Assembly (NCBI GenBank): GCA_003141195.1 | Contig: PLLC01000104.1 | Span: forward strand, 1 to 50,566 | Source: Syntrophaceae bacterium | GTDB lineage: Bacteria > Desulfobacterota > Syntrophia > Syntrophales > UBA5619 | DNA: 50,566 bases | Direction of reading: 5' to 3' | In this document: piece by piece, positions 1 to 8,696 of the stretch | How the letters are laid out: the number at the start of each line of letters is the position of its first letter | Numbering within the stretch: position 1 is the stretch's first letter | Notes under the pieces: model-generated | Databases searched by the model: none | The model's input: the letters and a program-made list of their open reading frames with translations, nothing else | Told to the model about the DNA's origin: nothing | Program-made: the position numbers and the translations under genes

Positions 1-2
1 GC

Positions 3-68
3 CTCCGGAAGCGGGATCTCGACGCCCAGACCCGGATGGCCCACTACCGGGAGGAGAAGTGGTCCTAA
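3..68 (+). CDS. C-terminal end of an unidentified protein (partial)
   Basis: An open frame enters from the left edge and stops at TAA (66-68), giving 21 residues that end in HYREEKWS. The tail is charged and hydrophilic. A good intrinsic terminator follows 40 bases later, which supports this being the real end of a plus-strand gene. The fragment is too short to name. Confidence 0.55.
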   Translation, partial: LRKRDLDAQTRMAHYREEKWS

Positions 69-107
69 GCCCCCGCCCGGTGATCGCACCGCACAAGCCG
101 GATTTTG

Positions 108-138
108 CCCGACGGAGGTGTTTCTCCGCCGGGTTTTT
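108..138 (+). terminator. Rho-independent terminator
   Basis: A 10-position stem (108-117 with 124-133, one A-C mismatch) with a six-base loop is followed by five T residues (134-138). It ends the upstream gene and separates it from pcnB. Confidence 0.8.
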
Positions 139-185
139 CTTTGCGTTGATTTTGTTTTTTGACCGGGTGTGTTATGGTGCAGACC

Positions 186-1502
186 ATGCAACCACGCATC
201 ATTCCCCGGAAGGAACACAGTATATCCCGAAAGCAGGTGAGCCCGAATGCCCTGCGGACGCTCTACCGGCTCCATGACAACGGTTTCATTGCGTACCTGG
301 TGGGTGGGTGTGTCCGCGACCTGCTCCTGAAGAGAACCCCCAAGGACTTCGACATCGCGACCGATGCGGCGCCCGGTCAGATCAAGCGGCTCTTTCGCAA
401 CTGCCGTCTCGTAGGCCGCCGTTTCCGATTGGCCCATCTCCACTTTCAGGACGAAATTCTGGAAGTCTCCACCTTCCGGGCGGCTGTCCCCTCCAATGAA
501 GCGGACACGGAAGAGACGGACCACAATGACCGCCCGCCCCGTCACCTCAAGGACGAGGATGGAATGGTCCTGCGCGACAACATCTTTGGTACGCCGGAGG
601 AGGATGCCCTCCGCCGTGACTTCACCATCAACGCCCTTGCCTACAATATCGCAGACGCTTCCGTGATCGACTACAGCACCGGCCTGAGCGACATCAAGCA
701 GCGTCTGATTCGTCCCATCGGCGACCCTTTGGTCCGGTTTACGGAAGACCCGGTGCGAATGATCCGTGCCGTTCGTTTTGCGGCATCCCATAACCTCGTC
801 ATCGAACCGGCGACCTGGGAGACGCTCTGCGAACTCTCTTCCACCATTTCCCGCGCTGCGCCGGCCAGGCTCTACGAAGAGATGCTGAAACTCTTCCTGC
901 TCGGATCCGCGCGACCGGTTTTCACCCTCCTGGACACCAGCGGACTTCTTGCCGCCCTTTTCCCGGGGCTGAGTCGGTGGCTTGATGGAAACGGCGATAA
1001 CCGGGCAGTACTGCACACCAACCTGGAATGCCTCGACCGGCTGTGTCGAAGCGGGTTGCCCCCGTCTCCGGCGCTCTTTCTCGCCGCACTCTTCGGCCCC
1101 GGCCTGGAGGAGGAGACGCTTGCACGCCATCGTGACGGCATCCCCCACCTGCAGGCGCTCCATGCCGCATGTGCTGTTTTTATGGAAGAGTTCTGCAAGA
1201 CCGTGTGCATTCCGGGACGGGTCGGGGGTCAACTGCGCGGGATCCTCGCATTGCAGCCCTCGCTGCACCGAATGCCGCCGCGACGTCCCACCTCCCTGGT
1301 CGGCAGGCCCGACTTTACGGATGCCATGTCCTACCTCTGTCTCATCGCCAAGACCGGGGCAGAAAACAGGACCGCACGGGAATGGTGGGAGGCCTTTCTG
1401 GAGACCCTCTCCGCAAGCGTTTCGGCGCCGCCGACCGATGAAGCCCCTGCAAAACGAAGAAGAAAGAGGCCCCGCCGCCCTGCCGAGGCGGCCGCCGGTT
1501 GA
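186..1502 (+). CDS. pcnB: Poly(A) polymerase I / CCA-adding-like nucleotidyltransferase
   Basis: Class II nucleotidyltransferase that adds A residues to RNA 3' ends. The N-terminus has the family signature: IIPRKEHSISR, then YLVGGCVRDLLL and the catalytic pair in KDFDIATDA, followed by NCRLVGRRFRLAH. The middle holds the RNA and neck region (FTEDPVRMIRAVRFAA). The C-terminus ends in a strongly basic tail (KRRRKRPRR), typical of PcnB rather than of CCA-adding enzymes. At 438 residues it is close to family length. I chose ATG 186 because homologous PcnB proteins begin just before IIPR; an ATG at 159 in frame would add nine atypical residues. It is convergent with the acyl-CoA synthetase gene and there is no clear terminator between them. 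Confidence 0.9.
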   Translation: MQPRIIPRKEHSISRKQVSPNALRTLYRLHDNGFIAYLVGGCVRDLLLKRTPKDFDIATDAAPGQIKRLFRNCRLVGRRFRLAHLHFQDEILEVSTFRAAVPSNEADTEETDHNDRPPRHLKDEDGMVLRDNIFGTPEEDALRRDFTINALAYNIADASVIDYSTGLSDIKQRLIRPIGDPLVRFTEDPVRMIRAVRFAASHNLVIEPATWETLCELSSTISRAAPARLYEEMLKLFLLGSARPVFTLLDTSGLLAALFPGLSRWLDGNGDNRAVLHTNLECLDRLCRSGLPPSPALFLAALFGPGLEEETLARHRDGIPHLQALHAACAVFMEEFCKTVCIPGRVGGQLRGILALQPSLHRMPPRRPTSLVGRPDFTDAMSYLCLIAKTGAENRTAREWWEAFLETLSASVSAPPTDEAPAKRRRKRPRRPAEAAAG

Positions 1503-1581
1503 ACGCTGAGCGTGGAAAACTGGAAAATGGCACAGCACCCACGGGGGTTTTACGGGACGTTTCCTGGCCCCGGCAGTTTGA

Positions 1582-3285
1582 TCACCCCCGGTCCCATTTC
1601 CCTTCGGCGCGCAGTTCCCGGACCGCGGCCGCCGCCCTTTCCCGGAGGTTGAGGTAATCGGTCTTGGCGACGCGGTTCAGCGGAATCTCGCCCGCCTTGA
1701 GGATCACCACATGCGATGGCCGTGAATAGGCGGAGATGTCGTTGCAGGCGGCCAGGACCTCCGCGGGGGTGATCGTCTTTCCATCCTGGCACTCCACGAA
1801 GGCCATGATCCCCTCGCTGAAGATCTCATGCTCGACGCCGACAATGGCAATCATGCCGGCCCGCTCCTTGAGCTTCTCATGGATGTGGCTCTCCACGTCC
1901 TCCGGGAAGACCTGGTACCCCTTCGGCTTGATGACGAGCTTGGCCCGGCCGGAGAAATGGAGCCCCTTTTCGTCGTAATAACCGACATCGCCCGTGTAGC
2001 AGACGCCGTCCCGGGAGATCGTCTTGGCCGTGTTTTCCGGATCGCCCAGGTAACCCAGAAAGACCTGGGGACCGGAAAAACAGATCTCCCCGCCCTCGCC
2101 CTTCGGCTTTTCCGCCCCGGCGGCGCCGTCTTCCCTCATGAAATCGCGGATCGTGATCGGGCACAGGGGTGAGTCGTAGCCGATCCCCTGGGCGAGCTCG
2201 TCCACGTCGGCGTCCACGTTGGTATAGGTGCAGAAGCCGGCCGTTTCCGTGAGCCCCAGCCCCGTCCCGATCCGGGGCGCCATCGCCTTCATCTTCACCA
2301 GGAATTCCCGGGGTACGGCCTGACCGCCGTAGATCGCAAAACGGAGGCTCTTGAGGTCGTATTTCCCGTAATCGGGGAGGCGCCATTCCATATTGAACAG
2401 GGCCGGGATCTGGCCGATGACGGTCACCTTGTGCTTTTCGATCGCCTCCAGGGAGAGCTTCGGATCGAAGATGTGGAGGATCACCGCGACCCCGCCGCCG
2501 AAGAGGACCGTCCCCAACTGCTCCGTCGTGCAGCCCACGTGGGAGGGGGGCAGGTTGATCAGCATCCGGTCGGACTTCTCCAGCTCGAAGCCCACGCACA
2601 GGGCGATATTCTGGATCAGGATGTTCTCGTGGCACAGGAGCGCCGGTTTCGGGGAGCCGGTGGAGCCGGTCGTGAAGATGATCAGGCAGGCGTCCCGCTT
2701 TCCGACAAGGCTGCGGGCTTTCTTCACACGGCCCGTAATGAGATTGAAGAGATAAACCTTCTTGATGTTCTTTACGAAATCAGCAATTCCCACGGCGCCT
2801 TCCATGATCAGGTCGGCCTCTTTCTGGAACTGCACCCAATGCCGGATATAGGGGCAGGCCGCCATCACCTCCCGGATGAGGGGACGGAAATCGGCGACCG
2901 GCGTCTTGCCCAGGAAGAAAAAGGCCTTCGGCTTCATCTTCTCCATGCAGACGATGAGCTCCTTGGCCTTCAGGCGCAGGTCCAGCGGGGCGACGATCAC
3001 CCCGATCCGATAGCAGGCGTAGATCAGATAGACGTGTTCCTTCAGCAGCGGCAGGCTCGTGGCGACGATGTCCCCTTTGACGAGGCCGATGGAGAGCAGC
3101 TTGGCGGCGAAGGCGGTGACGGAGGTGTCGAACTGCTTCCAGGTCACCGTTTCGCCGGTGTTGTGCTCGATGATCGCCGTCTCTTTCGGACGCTCTTTGG
3201 CATAGCGGGTCACGTAATCGGCGATGTTCGGGAGGAGATCTTGAAACATCAGGCGGCAGCGTTCGTCTTTCTGTTGGTCCTTCAT
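1582..3285 (-). CDS. AMP-dependent acyl-CoA synthetase/ligase
   Basis: Member of the ANL superfamily, which activates a carboxylic acid to an acyl-adenylate and then to acyl-CoA. Visible motifs are the phosphate-binding loop IIFTTGSTGSPKPALL, the YGGQAVP and GLTETAGF region, YTGDVGYYDEKG, and the hinge GRAKLVIKPKGYQVFPEDVE. The C-terminal NRVAKTDYLNLR carries the usual catalytic lysine position. The 567-residue length fits the family. Start 3285 is preceded by GAGAGG. The open frame extends 151 codons further upstream, but that part lies antisense-shifted over the DUF1232 gene and lacks domain similarity. The substrate cannot be told; a medium or long-chain acid is likely. The DUF1232 gene lies 92 bases upstream on the same strand. 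Confidence 0.88.
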   Translation of the reverse strand: MKDQQKDERCRLMFQDLLPNIADYVTRYAKERPKETAIIEHNTGETVTWKQFDTSVTAFAAKLLSIGLVKGDIVATSLPLLKEHVYLIYACYRIGVIVAPLDLRLKAKELIVCMEKMKPKAFFFLGKTPVADFRPLIREVMAACPYIRHWVQFQKEADLIMEGAVGIADFVKNIKKVYLFNLITGRVKKARSLVGKRDACLIIFTTGSTGSPKPALLCHENILIQNIALCVGFELEKSDRMLINLPPSHVGCTTEQLGTVLFGGGVAVILHIFDPKLSLEAIEKHKVTVIGQIPALFNMEWRLPDYGKYDLKSLRFAIYGGQAVPREFLVKMKAMAPRIGTGLGLTETAGFCTYTNVDADVDELAQGIGYDSPLCPITIRDFMREDGAAGAEKPKGEGGEICFSGPQVFLGYLGDPENTAKTISRDGVCYTGDVGYYDEKGLHFSGRAKLVIKPKGYQVFPEDVESHIHEKLKERAGMIAIVGVEHEIFSEGIMAFVECQDGKTITPAEVLAACNDISAYSRPSHVVILKAGEIPLNRVAKTDYLNLRERAAAAVRELRAEGKWDRG

Positions 3286-3377
3286 AGCGGTTGCCTCTCT
3301 ATGTTTGGGGGAATGGTGCTGACGTGGGCCGCACACTACCGGAAAGGTAGTTCGGGTGTCAAGAAATATGAAGGTTT

Positions 3378-3764
3378 TTACAGAAGCAGGCGGACGACGA
3401 GCGCCGCCGTGAGGATCCAGATCACGACGATCACCCCGGCCGCGATCTTCCCCGCCCGGGTCGCTCTTCCGACGATTTCCTCCGATTTCTGACGGCATTC
3501 CGCGAGGACCTCCGCAGGGATGAGACGGATCACGAGCATGAGACCGAGCGGGATGAGGACCAGGTCGTCCAAGTATCCGAGAACCGGTATGAAGTCCGGG
3601 ATCAGATCGATCGGACTCAATGCGTAGGCGACGACGATCAGGGCGAGGAGCTTCGCGTACCAGGGGACGCGGGGGTGGCGGCAGGCCAGGTAGAGGGTGA
3701 AGGTCTCTCGCTTCAGGGCCTTGACGCGATCTTTCCATGAACCGAGTGATATCATTTTGTCCAT
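3378..3764 (-). CDS. DUF1232 (YkvA-type) small membrane protein
   Basis: 128 residues. The DUF1232 signature [18 protein letters not shown] lies near the middle and is followed by [10 protein letters not shown]. Hydrophobic segments precede ([15 protein letters not shown]) and follow it, and a C-terminal membrane helix ([18 protein letters not shown]) ends the protein. The function of this family is unknown. It probably shares a transcript with the acyl-CoA synthetase downstream. An in-frame ATG three codons later (MISLGSW) is an alternative start. Confidence 0.82.
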   Translation of the reverse strand: MDKMISLGSWKDRVKALKRETFTLYLACRHPRVPWYAKLLALIVVAYALSPIDLIPDFIPVLGYLDDLVLIPLGLMLVIRLIPAEVLAECRQKSEEIVGRATRAGKIAAGVIVVIWILTAALVVRLLL

Positions 3765-3851
3765 TTCATCTCTTCGCGGCCGGGGTTTGATTTGCCTGCA
3801 GAATTGCAGAGCATCCGGCCTTTGTCAAGCCGGATGCGGAATGGAAGCACA

Positions 3852-4034
3852 TTGGCGACGCAAACGGGTATGACCAACGATTGGCTCAAGGATCAAGGGC
3901 TGCTGTCTGTCAAAGAGCTGTGGGTACACATTCACTACCCGGCTACGGCCCGGTAATCTCTGTGAACCGCCCGGTGCGGACCCGCATGCCGGGTGGTGTG
4001 GGGGCCGGGGGAGAACCCCCCCCGGCTACCCGAT
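3852..4034 (+). mobile_element. Group II intron 3' remnant (copy 1)
   Basis: Bases 3852-3956 encode the last 34 residues of a group II intron reverse transcriptase/maturase (TQTGMTNDWLKDQG, then SVKELWVHIHYPATAR and stop). They are followed by a domain V hairpin: 3967-3974 pairs with 3989-3996, with an inner TGCG/CGCA stem, a GACC loop and a 2-nt bulge on the 3' side. A GC-rich domain VI-like hairpin then ends in CTACCCGAT at 4034. Everything upstream of the last RT segment is missing, so the element is dead. A second, more decayed copy in the same orientation lies about 2 kb away. Confidence 0.8.
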
Positions 4035-4090
4035 TGGGCATCTTATAACGCCAGCATTCGGTGTTGTTTTAGGCAGTTCACATCTTCGCA

Positions 4091-4672
4091 CTATGGCTCA
4101 ATCTTCGTTCCCAGCACTTGCAGGAATTTGGCGAGCCAATCAGGATGAGCAGGCCAGGCCGGCGCGGTCACCAACTTGCCGTCCACGTGGGCCTTGTCCA
4201 CTGGAATATCTACATACTTGCCGCCCGCGCAAGTTACATCTGGCCCCACCGCCGGATAAGCGGAGCAGGCTTTGCCCTTAATGACTCCGGCTGCGGCCAG
4301 CACCTGTGCGCCGTGGCAGATGGATGCAATGGGTTTGTTTGCTTGCGAAAAGTGCCGCACCATCTTCAGCACTGTCTCGTTCATGCGAATGTATTCCGGT
4401 GCGCGCCCACCGGGGATGACCAGCGCGTCGTAGTCTTCGGCCTTGACCTCTGCAAAAGTAGCATTCAGCACAAAGTTGTGACCGGGTTTTTCACTGTAGG
4501 TCTGGTCTCCCTCGAAATCGTGTACCGCGGTGCGCACCTTATCGCCTGCCTTTTTGTCGGGACAGACCGCATGAACTGTATGCCCCACCATCAAAAGTGC
4601 CTGGAAGGGCACCATTACCTCATAGTCTTCCACGTAGTCGCCGACGAGCATCAATATTTTCTTTACACTCAT
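4091..4672 (-). CDS. DJ-1/PfpI family protein
   Basis: 193 residues of the class I glutamine-amidotransferase-like fold. The nucleophile elbow SICHGAQVL holds the conserved Cys, and VGDYVEDYE near the N-terminus supplies the usual acidic residue. [14 protein letters not shown] and the C-terminal [16 protein letters not shown] also match PfpI-like proteins. Family members are proteases, deglycases or stress proteins; this one cannot be assigned further. The start has a good Shine-Dalgarno (AAAGGAG). The gene sits alone between two group II intron remnants together with toxin-antitoxin genes, and its base composition is lower in GC than the neighbouring backbone, which suggests acquisition. Confidence 0.88.
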   Translation of the reverse strand: MSVKKILMLVGDYVEDYEVMVPFQALLMVGHTVHAVCPDKKAGDKVRTAVHDFEGDQTYSEKPGHNFVLNATFAEVKAEDYDALVIPGGRAPEYIRMNETVLKMVRHFSQANKPIASICHGAQVLAAAGVIKGKACSAYPAVGPDVTCAGGKYVDIPVDKAHVDGKLVTAPAWPAHPDWLAKFLQVLGTKIEP

Positions 4673-4834
4673 AGTGAACTCCTTTCTGTTGTCTTGCGTT
4701 TTGCGAACGGTCGATGTCTTTGGACAATTCTCCGGGATGGAGTCTATATAGTAAGGAACAACGTGCTTTTCACCTCCTTTCTTGCCGTTCTTATAGGCAT
4801 TGTATCCAACTCTCTGTGGCGATGGGCCGCGGGG

Positions 4835-5020
4835 CTAAACATGAACAGGCTCGAAACGATGAATGCGCGACAAAACATCAGAGAGGGCGTCTTTGGCTTG
4901 CGCCGTATCGTAATCGGTCTGCAAGCCGACCCAGAAACCGTCGCTGGTACCGAAGAAGCGAGACAGGTATAAGCCGGTATCGGCGGTCACGGCCCGCTTG
5001 CCCGCGACGATCTCAACATT
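4835..5020 (-). pseudogene. HigA-type antitoxin, N-terminally truncated
   Basis: The minus strand encodes about 60 residues with the core of a HigA/XRE antitoxin: IVAGKRAVTADTGLYLSRFFG, then GFWVGLQTDYD, ending at TAG (4835-4837). The first half, including most of the helix-turn-helix, is missing. The break lies exactly at the 3' end of the vapC gene, whose last codons run into it in another frame. No HigB toxin gene is nearby. It is a leftover of a second toxin-antitoxin locus. Confidence 0.7.
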
Positions 5021-5420
5021 GCAGTTTTTCCATTTTTATCCCCGGGATCTTCTCGAAATCCCGGATATTGACCGTGGCGACGGTGTAATCCAGGGAAATG
5101 GCGGTGGCGGCGATGATGAGGTCGTGGGCGCGCACGGTCCACCCCTTTCGGGCGACGGCGGCCCAGATGCGGGCGTAGATCCGGCCGATCATCAGATCGA
5201 AGGGGAAAACCGGAAAGGATTCGATCACATTCTCCACAAAGGCCTGCCGCCTGAGTTTCCTCTCTTCCGTATCAGCCCGCTCGACGCCGTGCAGAAGTTC
5301 GGCCGCCGTGACGACGCTGATGCCGAAAGGCTCTTCTTCCCGCCCGGCGATGAGGGCGTCGAGAGATTCATGACCGCGTTCGATGCCGATGATCGCCGAT
5401 GTGTCGAAGATTATGCCCAT
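5013..5420 (-). CDS. vapC: VapC-type PIN-domain toxin (RNase)
   Basis: 135 residues of the PIN fold. The acidic active-site residues are visible: Asp in FDTSAI at the N-terminus, Glu in VVTAAELLHGVERA, and Asp in VRAHDLIIAATA near residue 100, followed by YTVATVNIRDFEKIPGI. VapC toxins cleave tRNA or rRNA. The start overlaps the end of the antitoxin gene by 10 bases, the usual translational coupling. The 3' end runs into the truncated HigA remnant. Confidence 0.9.
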   Translation of the reverse strand: MGIIFDTSAIIGIERGHESLDALIAGREEEPFGISVVTAAELLHGVERADTEERKLRRQAFVENVIESFPVFPFDLMIGRIYARIWAAVARKGWTVRAHDLIIAATAISLDYTVATVNIRDFEKIPGIKMEKLQC

Positions 5421-5692
5421 GGATTTCCCTCCCCGACGGGCGGCTGCACCATGATGGCCTGCGCAATATCTCTCGCGAAGGCCTCTCCATCGTCTTCGAG
5501 CCGGGGAAGGTTGCGCATGATGTCTTTGAGGTCGGACAGTTTCCGTTCTTTCACGGAACCCGCCGCCGGTCCGATGGTCGCCGCCGGCTTTCCCCCCTTC
5601 AGGATCGTGTACCGTTCTCCCCGGTAACGGATGTTGTTGAGCAGTTCCGAGAAGTTCCGGACCGCGTCGGTGACGGTAATGGTCTGGATCAT
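5411..5692 (-). CDS. Phd/YefM-type antitoxin of the VapBC pair
   Basis: 93 residues. The N-terminus (ITVTDAVRNFSELLNNIRY, then GERYTILKGGKPAATIGP) is the Phd/YefM fold used by many antitoxins to bind operator DNA; the C-terminal half would wrap the toxin. Start ATG 5692 has a strong AGGAGG 6 bases upstream, better supported than an in-frame ATG 45 bases earlier. It is the first gene of the pair and probably represses its own promoter, which would lie in the AT-rich stretch 5700-5745. Confidence 0.87.
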   Translation of the reverse strand: MIQTITVTDAVRNFSELLNNIRYRGERYTILKGGKPAATIGPAAGSVKERKLSDLKDIMRNLPRLEDDGEAFARDIAQAIMVQPPVGEGNPWA

Positions 5693-5779
5693 CGCTTCCT
5701 CCTGTAAAATATGATTATCTGATTTAATGATAATCATGAATGAAAAGCAAGTCCTATTCTACACCGACCTCAAAAAACA

Positions 5780-6058
5780 AAGGTGCGGAAACTTCGCAAA
5801 CTGGGAACGTCGCTCCAGGCGGCCATCTCTGTGGCCAACAAACCCGCAAAGGGCCGTGGCGACTATCCCGGACGCCGGCAACGCAAACGGGCATGAGCAA
5901 CAGATTGGCTTAAGGATCAAGCGCTTATATCCGTCAAAGAGCTGTGGGTGAACATCCACTACCCGGCTACGGCCCGGACATCTCTGTGAACCGCCCGGTG
6001 CGGACCCGCATGCCGGGAGCTGTGGAGGCCGGGGGAGAAACCCCCCCGGCTACCCGAT
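5780..6058 (+). mobile_element. Group II intron 3' remnant (copy 2, decayed)
   Basis: Similar to copy 1 but starting further upstream in the reverse transcriptase: KVRKLRKLGTSLQAAISVA, then GPWRLSRTPATQTGMSN and SVKELWVNIHYPATAR in three different frames. At least two frameshifts are present (around 5853 and at an extra A near 5902). The domain V outer stem has lost pairs (3' strand CCGGGAGC instead of CCGGGTGG), so it cannot be catalytic. It ends in CTACCCGAT at 6058, like copy 1. Confidence 0.75.
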
Positions 6059-6077
6059 TAGGCAACTCTATAATATC

Positions 6078-6368
6078 CTAGAATGTCGGCAATGGACGAG
6101 CCCCAAATTTACTTTTACCTAAATATAGAATGATTTCACCATCCTCTGTCTTATATAAGCCATTAACTACTAATAAGGTCTGTTCAGATTGTGATATTTT
6201 ATGCATAGTTCCCTTGGAAATGATCATAACCTCTCCGGTTTTCCCATCCAAACGATATACATTGCCATCAGTTGAAGCCATGATCTGATATTTGTTTCCA
6301 GAACAAATCCATGTATCACTACACCCAACAAAAGTTATAGCCATTAGAGTTATTAATAAATATCGCAT
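6078..6368 (-). CDS. Small putative lipoprotein
   Basis: 96 residues from ATG 6368, which follows a GGGGGGAAAG Shine-Dalgarno. The N-terminus is a lipoprotein signal (MRYLLITLMAITFVGC) with the lipobox Cys at residue 16. The mature part is short and hydrophilic with no family I recognise. The sequence is AT-rich compared with the backbone. An upstream in-frame start at 6404 would put charged residues before the signal and is less likely. Confidence 0.6.
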   Translation of the reverse strand: MRYLLITLMAITFVGCSDTWICSGNKYQIMASTDGNVYRLDGKTGEVMIISKGTMHKISQSEQTLLVVNGLYKTEDGEIILYLGKSKFGARPLPTF

Positions 6369-6458
6369 CTTTCCCCCCCATTTATTCATGTGGCTCAACA
6401 CCAAGGATCAATGGTCGGTTACTTGCACCGCCACTGTAATCGCTAATTGGATTGGAAT

Positions 6459-6797
6459 TTATTTTATCCACAATGACCATATATACTGAGAAAGTAATGT
6501 ACTTAATATCCCGAGCAGAGCACCTAATATCACTAATAGAAATTGATTCTTACGATTTGTCTTGGAATCCTTTAACAATTCTATGTGGCGCTGTTCTTTA
6601 CTTTCCTCATCCTTAAGTCTGTTGGCTAAATCAATTTTGTCTTTTTTAGATAATCCACTTCTTGTTTCTTCCCAGTTACTACAACCTTCCGTACTATCTG
6701 CACGTCCCTCATTATCGAATGCACAGAGCACATTAATACCTGATTTCCCCGCTTCACAATCAAACCCAAAGATACATGTACCACATACTTTTTTCAT
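6459..6797 (-). CDS. Small cysteine-rich protein with C-terminal membrane anchor
   Basis: 112 residues. The first 40 contain five Cys (CGTCIFGFDC, then C at about 25 and 39), a pattern suggesting a metal site, then a charged helical middle, then one membrane helix (FLLVILGALLGILSTLL) near the C-terminus. I do not recognise the family. Shine-Dalgarno support is weak. It is AT-rich and lies between other orphan genes. Confidence 0.5.
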   Translation of the reverse strand: MKKVCGTCIFGFDCEAGKSGINVLCAFDNEGRADSTEGCSNWEETRSGLSKKDKIDLANRLKDEESKEQRHIELLKDSKTNRKNQFLLVILGALLGILSTLLSQYIWSLWIK

Positions 6798-6811
6798 ATA
6801 TTCATGTCACC

Positions 6812-6866
6812 CCAAAACGTAGAAATCAGCCGGAGCGTAGCGATCGGCTGATTTGACTTGTTATGC
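6812..6866. repeat. attC-like hairpin between two orphan genes
   Basis: A perfect 10-bp inverted repeat (6823-6832 AAATCAGCCG with 6845-6854) is flanked by CCAAAAC on the left and GTTATGC on the right, with about 5-6 bases between stem and outer boxes. The layout resembles an integron attC site, but the left outer box does not fit the RYYYAAC consensus well and no integrase gene is present. It may simply be a terminator-like hairpin. Confidence 0.3.
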
Positions 6867-6959
6867 CGTTTTCAACCTAGGGTATCTGATGCCCCCCTTT
6901 TTATCGGCAACAACTGCATAAATCACCTCAAAATAAGCGTCGAGGATCTTCCTGATTTC

Positions 6960-7604
6960 CTAATTCTTCCGTTTGATAGTCACGCTGTAATCTTTTCTTG
7001 TATTTCTATAGGCTGAATCATAAAGGGTTTTCATTAGAGGAATTTTATTGGGACCATGATTGATAAGTTCCAAGGTTGTGAGTCTGTCGAGGTTTTCATC
7101 GGTAAATCTGGTGCTGTGGACGTGTGTACCTCTGGCATCGATAACCCCTTTGAGGGACTTTTGAACGATGTCAGAAAGGCTCTTCATGGTCTTCTTCAGA
7201 TCCTTAAGATACTGATCCTTCCTATACAAACGGTCAACTATGGTGCAGTAGGAAATCAGACGCACTTTTAGGATGTAGACTTCATTCAAGTAGTTCTCCA
7301 TGTGATAGGCGAGATACCTTGTCTTGGAGACCCTCGTTTTATGATAGGGAAACCTATGGAGATACACCTCGATGTCCAACAATGAATAATAAGAGTTATA
7401 AATCTCTGTAAAGCCAGCGAAGAGTTTTGAAAAAATGATATCGGTTGGCGTCATTTTTCTGGTGATCCGCTTTGGACCGCTCGAGCCAAGTAGCTGATTC
7501 TTTAAGACCTCACGGTATTCAGGGTTATTTGTGAGGTCTTCTTTCTCAATCAGTTCTTTTGTTCGGTGGATAAATATCTCAGAATATTTGTCAAAAACTG
7601 TCAT
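6960..7604 (-). CDS. Hypothetical protein, mostly helical
   Basis: 214 residues, AT-rich coding, no signal peptide or membrane segment. The composition is rich in Lys, Tyr and Leu. A motif RGTHVHSTRF near residue 158 resembles the R-x4-H-type motif of HEPN ribonuclease-like helical proteins, but the match is short and I would not assign it. It stands alone in an accessory stretch with orphan genes on one side and 590 bases without genes on the other. Confidence 0.55.
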   Translation of the reverse strand: MTVFDKYSEIFIHRTKELIEKEDLTNNPEYREVLKNQLLGSSGPKRITRKMTPTDIIFSKLFAGFTEIYNSYYSLLDIEVYLHRFPYHKTRVSKTRYLAYHMENYLNEVYILKVRLISYCTIVDRLYRKDQYLKDLKKTMKSLSDIVQKSLKGVIDARGTHVHSTRFTDENLDRLTTLELINHGPNKIPLMKTLYDSAYRNTRKDYSVTIKRKN

Positions 7605-8197
7605 TTATCATTCCAAGACATAACAAGTTATTCTAAAGTTTCTGGATATCTCCGCATTTACGTTTGCCCGACAAGCCCTGTGCATGACCGATCTTTTCTC
7701 TATTATACCCGCTGTTGCTTGCTGACTTCTCGGACAACATTCAGCTCATTAATTCTCGGGCATAATATCTTGATAACTTCCTACAACGATTGATTCGCAG
7801 CAATTCCTTCTTTCCGTATAGCTTGTCATTTTTTGTGAATATGCAGAAATACGAGAGCCACATATCGGTTATCCTTTTTGCATCAAAGCCCTGATTTACT
7901 CAACATTTACGAAATGATAACACCCCACCCTGTTGTGGTGTGCGTGATGACCACCGGCCTGGAAACATAGGTCTGAAAAAAACTTCCACGCGTGGAAGTA
8001 TGTTAACTATTTATTATCATTTATTATACTCCGACTCACCTCTCGATTTTTTTCTAATCGCCTTTTTTTGTCAATTTTCAACAAAAATATCGATTTTAGC
8101 GTTGTTATGACTTGAAACCTTTCATCTACCGCCTTTTCAATCCGAACATCCGGGCGGCGGTGGTCCATCCGGCCGATCGGTCAGCGGCCGGTCACAA
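7605..8197. other. 590-bp AT-rich stretch without a recognisable gene
   Basis: No convincing coding frame on either strand. It includes runs of T and TTATTAT-type sequence around 8005-8100 and one long palindrome (listed separately). It lies between an orphan gene and a truncated parB, so it may be the decayed part of a plasmid or integrated element. Confidence 0.5.
7982..7999. repeat. 18-nt perfect palindrome
   Basis: ACTTCCACGCGTGGAAGT reads the same on both strands. The core CACGCGTG is reminiscent of the chromosomal parS core CACGTG, and a truncated parB-like gene begins about 200 bases away. It could equally be an operator for a lost regulator. Confidence 0.6.
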
Positions 8198-8482
8198 TCA
8201 CCACGAAAAGTGGGAGAGAAACTCGTTTCGATTTACGAGAGAATTTTCGGTTTCGTCTCCGGAGGCGGCGTGGCTTCCGACGATGCAGCGCCGCTCGCCG
8301 GCGATGCCGTTCTCCACCCGGAAGAGGATCGGGGCGACCACATTCTGCTGTTTAACGGATTCGGTGAGTTCGTCGAGGGCCGCCGGATTGAGGTATTTCC
8401 GGGGCTGGTTGGGGTCCGGCTGCAAATCGGCCAGGGGCATCTCGTAAAGCCGGCCGGGCACGAATGTTTCAGTTGTTGCCAT
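8198..8482 (-). pseudogene. ParB/Spo0J-like N-terminal fragment
   Basis: From ATG 8482 (Shine-Dalgarno AAAGGGG) the protein starts with the ParB nuclease-like domain: LADLQPDPNQPRKYLNPAAL, then DELTESVKQQNVVAPILFR. After VENG it jumps to GERRCIVGSHAA, the equivalent of the conserved GERR box, but about ten residues are missing in between and the rest is unrelated and stops at 94 residues. Full ParB proteins have about 280. The gene was truncated by deletion. Confidence 0.65.
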
Positions 8483-8696
8483 AACGTTCCCCTTTCCGCT
8501 GTGAGAAAAGATCAACGCCTGATGGAACCAACCAAACGACGCGCTGCAAGTGCTTTGTCTGTGTTGACGCTACATGAATTATTCCGGGTGAGCAAGAAAA
8601 ATTGTCACAAATTTCATCCCGGTGAAATCGGATCAGGAGAACGTCCCCAAGGGTTTTCCGGAGGGAGGGTGCAAAAGGACTTTTATTGGGATCCGC

